Below, in pieces: positions 34,053 through 43,135 of a DNA stretch of 64,000 nucleotides. The position numbers and the translations under genes are program-made. Each line of letters begins with the position of its first letter. Positions within the stretch are counted from its first letter, which is position 1. Under the pieces are notes generated by a model. The model ran no database searches. It worked only from the letters and a program-made list of their open reading frames with translations, and was not told the DNA's origin. Source of the DNA: Stackebrandtia albiflava (GTDB taxonomy: Bacteria > Actinomycetota > Actinomycetes > Mycobacteriales > Micromonosporaceae); the NCBI RefSeq assembly GCF_007994225.1, contig NZ_VLLL01000013.1, positions 57,776 through 121,775 on the forward strand, read 5' to 3'.

Positions 34053-34476
34053 CGTGAGATGCCGCGAGATCATGAAGAGTGCGGCCCTCGGAGAATCGGC
34101 GCGTGCGAATCAGTTGTATGAAGAACTCGACGAGTCCGGCCGAGAGTCGTACAACATCTTCGTCATCGCCACCTTCGCGACCGTAATGGGTGTGCGGTTC
34201 GAGTCCGATCAGAGTCTTGAGGCGGTGCGGACATTCTCCGCCGAGATGGCCTACGACTATCGGGACGCCGAACCCGCCGTCACGGCCACCACTGTGGAAC
34301 TAGTGCTCCGCGCGATGATGGGGGAGGAGGAGTTGTTCGCCGAGATCCCGGCGGAGGAACTACAGCGCATACAGCTCTACTCCATCCGCAAGGTCGTCGA
34401 CCAGACGCCACAGGTCCGCGAACGTCTCGACGAATACCTGACCGAAGCCGAGGCGCTTGCGCAGACCTGGGTGTGA
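34042..34476 (+). CDS. Hypothetical helical protein, possible immunity-like partner
   Basis: This is a 144-residue acidic, mostly helical soluble protein (ARANQLYEELDESGRESYNI, AEEIPAEELQ-type segments, RERLDEYLTEAEALAQTW). No family is recognised. Its ATG lies 8 bases inside the end of the split gene, so the two are coupled. A secreted-type coiled-coil gene followed by a small acidic gene is the usual toxin-immunity layout, but there is no direct evidence of toxicity. Confidence 0.6.
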   Translation: MASDVRCREIMKSAALGESARANQLYEELDESGRESYNIFVIATFATVMGVRFESDQSLEAVRTFSAEMAYDYRDAEPAVTATTVELVLRAMMGEEELFAEIPAEELQRIQLYSIRKVVDQTPQVRERLDEYLTEAEALAQTWV

Positions 34477-34510
34477 GACCGGCACCACGGCAGCCCCCTC
34501 GATGCGGCTT

Positions 34511-34603
34511 GGTTGGCCGTACGACGATCGACAGGCCCCGAATAAGCCCTGATGTCCGTTTTTGGCCGTCGTGTGCCCAACCAAGCGCGTCGTGTGGCCA
34601 ACC
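34511..34603. repeat. Three 15-bp repeats in the 34.5 kb intergenic region
   Basis: The motif GTCGTGTGGCCAACC occurs at 34589-34603. A one-mismatch copy lies at 34568-34582 (GTCGTGTGCCCAACC) and an inverted copy with two mismatches at 34511-34525. The two direct copies are 21 bp apart, two helical turns. The array lies in the 226-base gap upstream of the membrane protein gene at 34703. A regulator-binding array is likely; no other feature is seen in the gap. Confidence 0.5.
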
Positions 34604-34702
34604 GGCCAAGGGGAGTGGTCCGGCGGGTTCCACGTATGGCGTTCGGCGGTGTGGGGCACGGTTACAGTTGCCCGCGACCAACGGACCAGCGGGAGGAGCC
34701 AG

Positions 34703-35362
34703 ATGCATCGGGGACCGTACAACGCTCCCGGCGGTGTGCCGCTTGCCCGGCTCGCCGACATTCACGACGAGTCCATGGCGCGGCGGGCGAAGGGGATACT
34801 GGCGGCCGTGTTCCTGGTCCTGTTGGGCGTCCCCATGATCCTGGCGGTTCCCTACCTGTTGGTCCACACCGTCGGTATGCAGGTGTGGCTGGGTGTTCTC
34901 GCAGCGACCTGTCCGGCGTTGGTCATCGGTCTCTGCCTGTGGTTCACCATCGGCACGGTGAGACGGGCCCGCCGGGAAGGTGAACCCCGGCGCGGTGTCG
35001 AGCGGCTCATGGCGGACCACATCGACGTCGAGTTCGCCGACGGCACGCGCCGGTCGCTGCCGCTGCACGCGCCCGACCTCAGGCTCGAGGAAGTCGCCGG
35101 TACGCACTCGGTACCGGCGGATCAGCACGTACTGGGCGCCACCGGGTACGACGGCCATCCGGTTCGCGTCCTCATCGTCCACACCTCGTGGCGTTCCCGG
35201 AGGCGCGGGTACCGCTCGATGGCCGGCCGGCAACCCGACCAGGTGTTGGAGGCGATCGCGCGGGTGGCGGCGGATTCACCCCACTCCGCCGGACACGAGG
35301 TCGCCCGCCGCCTCCGATGGTTCATCGGCACTCAGGTGACCACCAAGGGCTGGCGACACTGA
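34703..35362 (+). CDS. Hypothetical protein with two membrane helices
   Basis: This is a 219-residue protein. Two hydrophobic helices cover about residues 31-55 (ILAAVFLVLLGVPMILAVPYLLV) and 60-82 (VWLGVLAATCPALVIGLCLWFTI), followed by a soluble domain (LMADHIDVEFADGTRRSLPLHAPDL, GYDGHPVRVLIVHTSWRSRRRGY). The ATG at 34703 has a GGGAGGAG site. The longer open frame upstream lies in the repeat region and is not coding. Function unknown. Confidence 0.7.
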   Translation: MHRGPYNAPGGVPLARLADIHDESMARRAKGILAAVFLVLLGVPMILAVPYLLVHTVGMQVWLGVLAATCPALVIGLCLWFTIGTVRRARREGEPRRGVERLMADHIDVEFADGTRRSLPLHAPDLRLEEVAGTHSVPADQHVLGATGYDGHPVRVLIVHTSWRSRRRGYRSMAGRQPDQVLEAIARVAADSPHSAGHEVARRLRWFIGTQVTTKGWRH

Positions 35363-35389
35363 CGGGCAGCAGACGGTGAGGTCGTCCGG

Positions 35390-37612
35390 CTATGAACGGG
35401 ATTCTTCTACACCCAGTCGGATCCGTTCGGCGACGATGACTCGCTCATGTTCCGGAATGGAGGTGTCGTCCAGCGGGGTCGGGCGGGCATCGCCGAGTGC
35501 GGTGGCCATTCCGTCGGAGTCCTTGGCGTCGCTCCGACGTGCGAAGTGCTCGAACAGCAGCTCCTTGTTCGCCTGGATCTCGCGGATCCGCTCGTCGACG
35601 CTCTCCTTCGCCAAGAGCCGGTGGACCTGCACGACCCGCACCTGACCCATCCGGTGTGCCCGCGCGATGGCCTGTTGTTCCGTACTCGGCTTCAACTGTG
35701 GCTCCGCGAGGATCACCACGGAAGCCGCCTGGATGTTGAGACCTACGCCGCCGGCCTCGATCTGCGCCACCAGAGTGGTCGGTCCCCGGAAAGACGTGAA
35801 GTCGTCGATGACCTTCTGTCGGGCGTCGGACGTCACCTTGCCGGTGATCTCGCCGCTGACTCGCGAGCCCAGTCGTTCGCGGACGGCGGCGAGCACGTCC
35901 AGGAAGTTGGAGAACACCACCACCTTGTGGTCCTCCAGATGGGCCTGCTCCACCAGTTCGACGAGTCGGTCCAGTTTCGCCGAACCCCGGACGGCCGAGG
36001 CGGTGCGTCGCATTCCCATGAGATTGCGACCGATCACCGCGTCGCGGTAGGACCGGTGGTCGGTGTCGTTGAACTGCACCCAGTCCTCGACCTCGATCTT
36101 CTCCGGTAGCTCGGTGAGGACGTCCTCCTGGTTCCGGCGGAGGTAGACCGGGGCCACCGCGCGCCGGAACGCCGCGGCACTGAAAACGGAGTCCTCGATG
36201 TCGAGACGGCCGGACAGGCGCGGATTCAGGTGATGCACCAGGTTCCGGAACTCTTCGACACGATTCTCCATGGGCGTACCGGTGAGGAACATGGTGCGTT
36301 GCGCCCGTTCGTTGAGCGCCGCCACCGCCATGGACCGTTTGGCCTTGGGGTTCTTGATGTAGTGCGCCTCGTCGACGATGAGCAGCGCGGGTTCGAGATC
36401 GGGGTGGCGTTTGAGGAAGTCGAGCCGGTCGAGGGTGTTGAAGGTCGTGACCGCGACGCCACCTCGGCGCATCCACTGCCGCCCCTGCTGTTCGCGTTCG
36501 CGCCCGTGAAGGTTGAACGACCTCAGGTGGGTGTGCCGGGCGGTCTCGGCCACCCAGTTGGCCTGCACGCTGGCCGGGCACACCACCAGGAAACGCTGTT
36601 GCCCCTTCGCCGCCAGGTGGGCGCACACCGCGAGCGCCTGGATCGTCTTGCCCAGGCCCATCTCGTCTCCCAGGATCACCCGTTCCTGATGGATGGTGTA
36701 CTTCGCGCCGAACAGTTGGTACATGCGCAGAGTCGACTTGAGCAGACTCGCGTCGAACGGCGTCGCCTCGATCCGCTGTCGTAGTTCCGCACCGATGAAG
36801 TCCTCGAGACCGTCCGCGTCCGCCGCGTCGGTGCCGGTGATCCGTCCCAAGGCGGTGTTGAACGCGGCCGCCTCACGCTCGTAGTGGTGCCACAGCTCGT
36901 CGGTGTCGTGGAAGTCGGGGTCGGCGCGCTCGGTGGCGTCTTTGAGGCTCTGGGCCAGTGACCGGCTCTCGACACCGTCGACGACCGAGGTCAGTTGTTC
37001 CACGGCGTCGATCGCCGTGGCCTTGCCTCTGCGGCCGGACCAGAACATGCGCCACCGGCTGGCGGCTTTGCGTGCCCCCGGCAGGTGCGGGCCGATCCGT
37101 TCGTCGTATCGGCGGAGCGGGTCGCCGAGCGCGTGAACGGCCGCCTGGGCACTGCGTTCGGCGGCGATCGTCGCCAGCAGGCGACGCTCTCGCGGATCCC
37201 GGCGATCCGGTTCGAACCGGAACCGGCTGTCCGACCGGACCTGCCGTACCGCGGCGGCGGCGGCTTCCTTGACCGCGTATACGGTCTGCGGTCCGATTCC
37301 GGGCAGAGCCGCGAGAGCCTGGTAGGGAGCCGCGTGGACCTTTGCCACGGTGTCGTAACCCGCCTGCTCCAGGCTGCCCAGACGCATGCCCTTCGGCACG
37401 GCCTTGCGGAGATCGGTGACCGGCATCTGGGACAGTCGCATGCCGGCCTGCTCGTGGTTGAACACACCGACCTGGATCTGGATCGACCTGACCAGTTCTT
37501 CCGCCTGCGTGGCGAGCCGTTGTCCCGCCCGCTGAACGGCCTCGGCGCGATGAATGACCGCCCGGGCCGGTTCGCCGACCTTCTTGCCGGCCCGAGATGG
37601 TTCCGCTGTCAT
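35390..37612 (-). CDS. SNF2-family DEAD/DEAH helicase with N-terminal helix-hairpin-helix
   Basis: This is a 740-residue Snf2/Rad54-type ATPase. An HhH DNA-binding motif (AALPGIGPQTVYAVKEAA) lies near residues 100-118. Motif I is GDEMGLGKT (about 315-323), motif II is DEAH, and motif III is LTGTPMEN. The C-terminal lobe has EAGGVGLNIQAAS and QQAIARAHRMGQ. Such proteins translocate on double-stranded DNA; several are components of phage defence systems, but no partner nuclease or methylase is adjacent. The nearest restriction operon ends about 3.7 kb upstream. It is transcribed alone, convergent with the membrane protein gene. Confidence 0.92.
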   Translation of the reverse strand: MTAEPSRAGKKVGEPARAVIHRAEAVQRAGQRLATQAEELVRSIQIQVGVFNHEQAGMRLSQMPVTDLRKAVPKGMRLGSLEQAGYDTVAKVHAAPYQALAALPGIGPQTVYAVKEAAAAAVRQVRSDSRFRFEPDRRDPRERRLLATIAAERSAQAAVHALGDPLRRYDERIGPHLPGARKAASRWRMFWSGRRGKATAIDAVEQLTSVVDGVESRSLAQSLKDATERADPDFHDTDELWHHYEREAAAFNTALGRITGTDAADADGLEDFIGAELRQRIEATPFDASLLKSTLRMYQLFGAKYTIHQERVILGDEMGLGKTIQALAVCAHLAAKGQQRFLVVCPASVQANWVAETARHTHLRSFNLHGREREQQGRQWMRRGGVAVTTFNTLDRLDFLKRHPDLEPALLIVDEAHYIKNPKAKRSMAVAALNERAQRTMFLTGTPMENRVEEFRNLVHHLNPRLSGRLDIEDSVFSAAAFRRAVAPVYLRRNQEDVLTELPEKIEVEDWVQFNDTDHRSYRDAVIGRNLMGMRRTASAVRGSAKLDRLVELVEQAHLEDHKVVVFSNFLDVLAAVRERLGSRVSGEITGKVTSDARQKVIDDFTSFRGPTTLVAQIEAGGVGLNIQAASVVILAEPQLKPSTEQQAIARAHRMGQVRVVQVHRLLAKESVDERIREIQANKELLFEHFARRSDAKDSDGMATALGDARPTPLDDTSIPEHERVIVAERIRLGVEESRS

Positions 37613-37751
37613 CCTGTCCCGCGTCTGTCCAAAGGGTTTTCACCAGTATGCCCGACAACACGGTCCGCCTGGGTGCCCGAAGGCCGGTCGCAGATCGGGG
37701 AACGGCTGTGGATTCCGGACAGGGTCGCATGGTCTGACTAGCATCGCGGGG

Positions 37752-38156
37752 GTGGGCTACTTCGGGTTGTACTTCGCGGCGGAGACCGACGTCGCGAAGC
37801 TGGTCGCCGCGGTGGTCGAGGTATCGGGAATCGATCCCGAGCTGATCTACGTCGGGCCGCCCGACGGCCTCGGGCCGCACCCCGGCCCCGACCCGCATGT
37901 CGTCGTCTTCGTCCGTGACGAACCCGGGTTCAGCATCGAGTTCGGCGCGGGTAAGAGCTTCCCCGAACGGGTCGGCGGTATTCCGCAGACCGAGCTGGCG
38001 GCGCGACTCTGCCGTGCCGCCGACACGCGTGCCCTCACCGACGGCGGGAGCGACGTGTTGGGCGAGTGGCTGCTGGTCACGCCGACGGGCTCGGCCACCG
38101 TCACCGTCGACGACGACGCCATCGACGAGGGCCGGCTCCTCATCGCCGACCGTTGA
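37752..38156 (+). CDS. Small hypothetical protein
   Basis: This is a 134-residue soluble protein (GYFGLYFAAETDVAKLVAAVVEVSGIDPELIYVGPPDG..., GEWLLVTPTGSATVTVDDDAIDEGRLLIADR). The fold looks alpha/beta, like single-domain immunity proteins, but no family is recognised. The start is GTG at 37752 without a strong ribosome binding site. It is divergent from the SNF2 gene. Confidence 0.6.
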   Translation: MGYFGLYFAAETDVAKLVAAVVEVSGIDPELIYVGPPDGLGPHPGPDPHVVVFVRDEPGFSIEFGAGKSFPERVGGIPQTELAARLCRAADTRALTDGGSDVLGEWLLVTPTGSATVTVDDDAIDEGRLLIADR

Positions 38157-38563
38157 CCGACCGCCGATGCCTGGCACCCACGACGATGATCGATCGGTCG
38201 CGACGATTCACCCGCGTCGAATCGACCGAGGCGGCTCATCACAGTCCCTTGAACGGCACGCGAGCCGATTCCCCGCGACACCGACTGTTGCCCTTGGGTT
38301 CTAGCATTGCCGCACAAACGACCACTGTGCACGCAGCGCCGAGAGTGAGTTACCCTCAACCGACGGTCGTCGACGGGTGAGCGCCGGCTTCGACCGCACA
38401 TCCGTGGCCGATTCGGCGATAGCGACATGTGACTGCCGCGGGCTCGGTGCGGGTCCACACTTCGAGGGGCGAATCGGCCGACACGCACGACGGCGAAGGC
38501 GCCTCGGTCGTCAGGCCGGGCGGCTCGACCCGGCTCACGGTGCACAGCAACGGGAGGAGAACA
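38157..38563. other. Non-coding stretch upstream of the ABC transporter
   Basis: About 400 bases contain no supported gene. Imperfect dyads lie around 38190-38230. A TAGCAT element (38304 region) follows TTGCCC-like sequence, but the spacing is not that of a standard promoter. The end carries the GGGAGGAG site of the ABC ATPase gene. Confidence 0.4.
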
Positions 38564-39421
38564 ATGCCGGTACCAGACTCGGACGTCGCCGCGTTGGAGA
38601 CCATCGCGCTCGACAAGCGTTACCGGCGGGTGCACGCACTCTCGGAGTGCAGCTTCAGTCTCCCGAGCGGCCGGATCGCTGCTTTGGCGGGTCCGAACGG
38701 CGCCGGGAAGAGCACACTCATGGACCTGATCGCGGGAATACGACGGCCCACGGGTGGAGAGATTCGCGTGCTGGGTACATCGTCACGGTCGTTCTCGGGC
38801 ATACACCCCGACGTCTCCTATCTGGCGCAGCGGAAACCGTTGTACCGGTCGTTCACGGTCGAGGAGATGCTGAAGGCCGGTCACAAGCTCAACGATCGAT
38901 GGGACGCGGAATACGCACGCCGGCTCGTGGAGCAGGCCGGGCTCACCCCGAAGGCCAAGGTGTCGACATTGTCCGGCGGGCAACGTAGTCGGCTCGCGAT
39001 AGCGATGGCGCTGGGGCGGCGACCGGCCGTGCTGCTCCTGGACGAACCGCTGGCGGAACTCGATCCGTTCGCCAGGCGCGAGGTGTCGCACGCGCTCCTC
39101 GACGAGGTTCGGAACCAGGGAACGACCGTATTGATGAGTTCTCACATCGTTGCCGACCTGCAAGGCATGTGCGATTACCTGCTCTGTCTGGTGTCGGGTC
39201 GGCTCGTGTTGGACGGCCCGGTCGAGGAACTCCTCGGCGCCCATCGGGTCCGACGTGAACCCGACCTCGACGGGGCGGCCGGGTCGACCGTGTCGCCGGT
39301 CGTCGAAGCCGCGCCGGCGAGCCCGGAGACGGAATGGCGAGCCCCGACTCTGGAGGAACTGGTGTTGAGCCGAATGGCACCGCCACCGCACGGGACGTAT
39401 GTGAGGGCGGTGTCGTCGTGA
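38564..39421 (+). CDS. ABC transporter ATP-binding protein
   Basis: This is a 285-residue ATPase. Walker A is GPNGAGKST (43-51), the signature is LSGGQRSRLAIAMAL, Walker B is LLLDEPLAELDP, and the H-loop is MSSHIV. The C-terminal extension after the nucleotide-binding domain is typical of single-copy exporter ATPases (DrrA/NatA-like). The ATG at 38564 has a GGGAGGAG site; the open frame upstream is not coding. The stop overlaps the permease GTG (GTGA at 39418-39421). The substrate is unknown. It could conceivably export the lanthipeptide, but the two loci are 22 kb apart. Confidence 0.94.
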   Translation: MPVPDSDVAALETIALDKRYRRVHALSECSFSLPSGRIAALAGPNGAGKSTLMDLIAGIRRPTGGEIRVLGTSSRSFSGIHPDVSYLAQRKPLYRSFTVEEMLKAGHKLNDRWDAEYARRLVEQAGLTPKAKVSTLSGGQRSRLAIAMALGRRPAVLLLDEPLAELDPFARREVSHALLDEVRNQGTTVLMSSHIVADLQGMCDYLLCLVSGRLVLDGPVEELLGAHRVRREPDLDGAAGSTVSPVVEAAPASPETEWRAPTLEELVLSRMAPPPHGTYVRAVSS

Positions 39422-40290
39422 CCTGGCTCGCATTCCGTCAACAACGCCTGTCGCTCATCGTCTCCGCGATGATCCTCGGCCCGCTTCTCGTGATCTCGGG
39501 ACTGATCTGGTTGTGGCCGGCGACGGTGCCCGAGGCCCTGACCGAAACGCTCGCCGTCGACTACGCGTACGTCAGTGTCTTCATGCTGATGCTGCCGCCG
39601 CTGCTCGGCACATTCACGGGTGCGCCGTTGTTCGCCCGGGAGTTCGAACAGGGAACGTTCGTTTTCGGGGTCACGCAGTCGGTCTCGATCCACAGATGGG
39701 TCTGGACCAAGGTCGCGGTTGCGGCGGTCCCCTTCCTCGCCCTTCTCGCCGTCGTCGGCGTCACGTCGGCATACGCACGAGACGGGTTGCCGGTTCGGGG
39801 GTTCGGCTTCTTCAGCACACCGGGCTTCGAGACCCACGGCGTCATCCTCGGTGCGTACGGGTTCATGGCGTTCGGTCTGGCCGCCGCGCTCGGAATCGTA
39901 CTGAGGAACACCGTCGCCGCGATGGCGTTGACCGTGCTCCTCTACGTCGTCATCGCCTTGGTCGTCGGAGGAATGCGGTCATACGACATCGACACGCGGA
40001 CCGTGACAGTGCCCTTCACCGAGGCGTCCGAGAACCCGGCCGCGACTGCGTTCGCACACGCCGCCAGATCCACCGGCGGGGTCAGCTTCCTGGACGAGGA
40101 GGGACGCGAGGTCACCGGCCGGTACTACGAATGCGGCACCGCATGCGTCATGCCCACCGAGGTCAGCATCAGTTACACCTCGATGTCCTCGTACTTCGCG
40201 CTCCAAGCACAGGAAGCCCTGGTGTACACCGCCGTGGGTGGTGCCGCCCTCGCCGGCGGAGTCATCGTCCTTCGCCGCCGTCTCGACTGA
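39418..40290 (+). CDS. ABC transporter permease
   Basis: This 290-residue membrane protein has about six hydrophobic helices, including SLIVSAMILGPLLVISGLIWLW, VSVFMLMLPPLLGTF, VAAVPFLALLAVVGV, LGAYGFMAFGLAAALGIVL and a C-terminal helix before VLRRRLD. A large extracellular loop (about 200-260) contains a Cys pair (YECGTACVM). The start is GTG at 39418, coupled to the ATPase. Together they form a minimal ABC-2-type exporter. Small substrates such as peptides or drugs are usual for this family. Confidence 0.88.
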   Translation: MTWLAFRQQRLSLIVSAMILGPLLVISGLIWLWPATVPEALTETLAVDYAYVSVFMLMLPPLLGTFTGAPLFAREFEQGTFVFGVTQSVSIHRWVWTKVAVAAVPFLALLAVVGVTSAYARDGLPVRGFGFFSTPGFETHGVILGAYGFMAFGLAAALGIVLRNTVAAMALTVLLYVVIALVVGGMRSYDIDTRTVTVPFTEASENPAATAFAHAARSTGGVSFLDEEGREVTGRYYECGTACVMPTEVSISYTSMSSYFALQAQEALVYTAVGGAALAGGVIVLRRRLD

Positions 40291-40373
40291 CCGGGGAATC
40301 TGCCCGGCGGTGTCGGACCGGAGGACCGCGTGGCGGCCATCCGAGGATTCACGCGGTCGCCGTCGGAGGCGCG

Positions 40374-40880
40374 TCAGCGGGTGGCGAGTGCGTCGCGGAG
40401 GATCTTCACGGCCTTGGGGCCGACACCGTGCAGGGCGTTGAGTTCGGCGTCCGACAACGCGGCGACCTGGTCGAGGGTGGTGATGCCCGCGTTGGCGAGT
40501 GCCCGGGTGGCGGGCTTGCCGATCGCCTTGGGCAGGTCACCGACCCCACCCGCGGCGGCCAGGTCGGCCTCCATTGCCCGCGCGGCACGCTCCGGTGGCG
40601 CGCATGACAACCACGCCCGCCTCACCCAGTAGTTGAGGGCCTGGCCGTTGATGTCCTTGATCGGGACGCGCACGCCGTGTTCGACCCGTTGAGCGGTCTC
40701 GTGCCGGCCGGTCATGTCCTCCGCCTCGGACGCCGGCAACCGAAGGTGCACGAAACCCTCGGCGTCGAGCGAGGCGAACTCCTCACCGGCGACCGAATAC
40801 GTCCGGGCACCTCCGGCGGTGTCCTCGACAACCTCGGGATCGGTCTGCGCGGCCTTGCGGAGCTGAGCGGAAGTCGTCAT
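40374..40880 (-). CDS. MmcQ/YjbR-like protein with C-terminal helix-hairpin-helix
   Basis: This is a 168-residue protein. The N-terminal half (DPEVVEDTAGGARTYSVAGEEFASLDAEGFVHLRL) resembles MmcQ/YjbR-fold DNA-binding proteins. The C-terminal region (RALANAGITTLDQVAALSDAELNALHGVGPKAVKILRDALATR) is an HhH/RuvA-like repeat. The fusion of the two is common in actinobacteria. ATG at 40880 is chosen; another lies 9 bases upstream. Function unknown beyond probable DNA contact. Confidence 0.75.
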   Translation of the reverse strand: MTTSAQLRKAAQTDPEVVEDTAGGARTYSVAGEEFASLDAEGFVHLRLPASEAEDMTGRHETAQRVEHGVRVPIKDINGQALNYWVRRAWLSCAPPERAARAMEADLAAAGGVGDLPKAIGKPATRALANAGITTLDQVAALSDAELNALHGVGPKAVKILRDALATR

Positions 40881-40964
40881 ACCGTCCATATTGTCATGGT
40901 GTCGCCGCTGGTGACGAGACCCGTCGGACGATGACACTGTGTGCCCTCACATGAACGAGCCGTA

Positions 40965-43124
40965 TCACCCCGCGGGTGGTGGATCATCGGAATCCCGGTT
41001 GGGCGGATTGATCGTCTGGTAGCCCTCCACGTCACGGTTGGTTATCGTCATCCTGTACTCGCCGAGGAACAGTGTGACCGCATTCCCCCACAGCCTTGCG
41101 CGATCTGCTTCTGGTATCGGTTTGAGTAGACCGATCTCGGGATTCGTCTCGGCTTTGAGCAGCTGTTCCCACTGATCGTGGAGTTTCGTTTGAGCGGCCG
41201 TGATGGCGTCCGACGGGTCCGGTTCGGTAACTTTATCCACTATGTCTATACCTGTGCCGTACAGGTAACCGCCAACCATTCCTGGAATGGCCCCACCTGC
41301 GAACTTGAATGTCTCGAAAATGGGCCCGCGCCACCAGTATTTCGCGTTGCTCTCACGGATCTCGTCATCTCTAGCGGCTTCGAGATTTCCATACGTCAAC
41401 TCGCCGAATATCCGGCCCAGCGGTTGGAATGCAAAAAGGATCTCATCGCCGCCGTGGAGCTTCGCCGCCTTCCCGACGACCTCACCGGCGACCTTGTCCG
41501 CCTCTGCTGCGATTCTGCCAGCCAAATCGGGGTTGTGACCGATGATCTGCAAGAGTTGGTAGAGGCTCTCCTGTGAAGTAAGGGCGCGGCCCTCAGGATG
41601 CTTGGCCGCCTCGAGACGGAGGGAGTTCGCATCTAACTGAGGTGCCCAGGGTTTGGACGAGGTGGGTCCGAGCGCGACGTGGTAGAGGTCGCGCATGTAT
41701 ACGCTGGTGATCTCAACGAGGTTGTCGAGCATGTCACGCGCGCGGCCGGTCGGACTCTCGAAGCGGGCGGGGTTCTCGACTGCGAGTTTGATCAGGCGAG
41801 CGGCGACGCGGGCCGTCTCATCGGTCGGCGACGACGTCGGCGTGGTCGAGCCGGGCGTCATGGAGGTGTCTGCCGCCTGCAGGACGTCACCGAGCAGGTT
41901 GGCGTCATACCTGACGGGACCCGTATTGAGCAACTTGACGAGCTGGTCGATCCGGTTGAGGTCGGTGTTGAAGAAACGGGTGGCTGCTTCGGGGTTGTCG
42001 CGTAGGGCGAGCAGCCCCGATTCGAACACGGAATTGTCGACCGTCGCGTCTAGGACCTCTTCGCGGTGATGGCGGCTTCCCGGCTTGTACAACGCGCCGA
42101 CCGCATCAGCCAAGAAGATCGGATCGAAATCACCGTGCTCCAGAAGTGGAGCCCCGATTGAGGAACCATGCTTGAAGCCCATGCCCGCATTGATATCGAT
42201 GTTGTCGCCCAGCGCTGCCGTGAACTCATTCTTCCAGGCTTCGGAGAGAGGGTATCGGCTTTTGGGGTCGGTCCCAAGCGCCAACAGGTTCGAGGATGCG
42301 GGTTGTAGCACATTCACGTCACCATCCTGGAAAACGACGTTCGCATACGCCTGAAGGAAACCGCGGGCACCGAGCTTGGTCAGGAGCGTGTCGGCGAACT
42401 GGTTGTCGTGTTGGTTCTCCTTCAGCAGCTCCTGGAGCCTCAGCATGTCGTCTTTGCCGAGCTTGTCCTTGTGTGCCTTGGCGAGTATGGCGGCGGCCTC
42501 CTCGCCGTCGCGGACGTCGCCGTCGACGATCCCGGGCCGAAGCCGTACGTCGCGTGGCTCGCCTCCGGTGTAGAGCTCGGTGGCGGCGAGCCGGTCGGCG
42601 TCGGTCGCGCGTTCCAGGATGGCGTCGATGCGATCGCGGACCTCCGCGGGCCGGTGGGGATCGGAGACCCTGGGATCGTTGGGGTTGGGGAGTCCGCTGA
42701 GTGCCGGTCCGAACGGCCCCGACTTGAAACTGGCGTCCAGGGCCGCGTCGTCCCAGAACACCGAGTACCCGGCATCCCCCGGTCCGGCGTTCTCCGCGAC
42801 CTTGAGCCAGTTGCCCTCCGCCCACGCGACCATGTGCTGAAGGTTCGACTTCTCCCGGGCCAGGGTCTCGGCCAACTGATCGAGCACCTGGTCGGCGCGG
42901 CGGAAGTTCTCGCCCTGCACCTCGATCGGGTCGGCGGTGGCGGCGAGCGTCCCTCCGGAGGCGACGGCGTCGTCACCCGCCGGCCAGTACTTGGTGCGCT
43001 GCCGCGCGTGGTCCCGGATCAGGTCGGCCTGCAGGTCGAGCCCTCTTCCGGTGTTGCGGGCCGCTTCGGCCGCGGTCGCGAGCGCGGAGCGCTGGAAGTT
43101 CTTGAGTTCGCCGTAGGAGACCAT
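40965..43124 (-). CDS. Large hypothetical protein paired with an EspC-like protein
   Basis: This is a 719-residue protein. The N-terminal ~110 residues (MVSYGELKNFQRSALATAAE...WPAGDDAVASGGTLAATADPIEVQGENFRRADQVLDQLAETL) are a helical module like those of T7SS-exported actinobacterial proteins. The long remainder (GYSVFWDDAALDASF, ELYTGGEPRDVRLRPGIVDG, QFADTLLTKLGARGFLQAYANVVF) is conserved in proteins of this type but has no assigned function. A Gly/Ala-rich hydrophobic segment near residue 640 (GGAIPGMVGGYLYGTGI) may be membrane-active. ATG at 43124 has an AGGCGGA site, 12 bases after the EspC-like gene. Confidence 0.75.
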   Translation of the reverse strand: MVSYGELKNFQRSALATAAEAARNTGRGLDLQADLIRDHARQRTKYWPAGDDAVASGGTLAATADPIEVQGENFRRADQVLDQLAETLAREKSNLQHMVAWAEGNWLKVAENAGPGDAGYSVFWDDAALDASFKSGPFGPALSGLPNPNDPRVSDPHRPAEVRDRIDAILERATDADRLAATELYTGGEPRDVRLRPGIVDGDVRDGEEAAAILAKAHKDKLGKDDMLRLQELLKENQHDNQFADTLLTKLGARGFLQAYANVVFQDGDVNVLQPASSNLLALGTDPKSRYPLSEAWKNEFTAALGDNIDINAGMGFKHGSSIGAPLLEHGDFDPIFLADAVGALYKPGSRHHREEVLDATVDNSVFESGLLALRDNPEAATRFFNTDLNRIDQLVKLLNTGPVRYDANLLGDVLQAADTSMTPGSTTPTSSPTDETARVAARLIKLAVENPARFESPTGRARDMLDNLVEITSVYMRDLYHVALGPTSSKPWAPQLDANSLRLEAAKHPEGRALTSQESLYQLLQIIGHNPDLAGRIAAEADKVAGEVVGKAAKLHGGDEILFAFQPLGRIFGELTYGNLEAARDDEIRESNAKYWWRGPIFETFKFAGGAIPGMVGGYLYGTGIDIVDKVTEPDPSDAITAAQTKLHDQWEQLLKAETNPEIGLLKPIPEADRARLWGNAVTLFLGEYRMTITNRDVEGYQTINPPNRDSDDPPPAG

Positions 43125-43135
43125 GGATCCGCCTG

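Noticed and set aside
38564..40290. ABC pair as the lanthipeptide exporter
   Set aside because: Distance of 22 kb, separate transcription and no peptidase domain or LanFEG-type features; kept only as a possibility.
39513..40607. A 364-codon plus-strand frame over the ABC permease
   Set aside because: Arg/His-rich shadow; the permease frame has clear membrane helices and is coupled to the ATPase gene.
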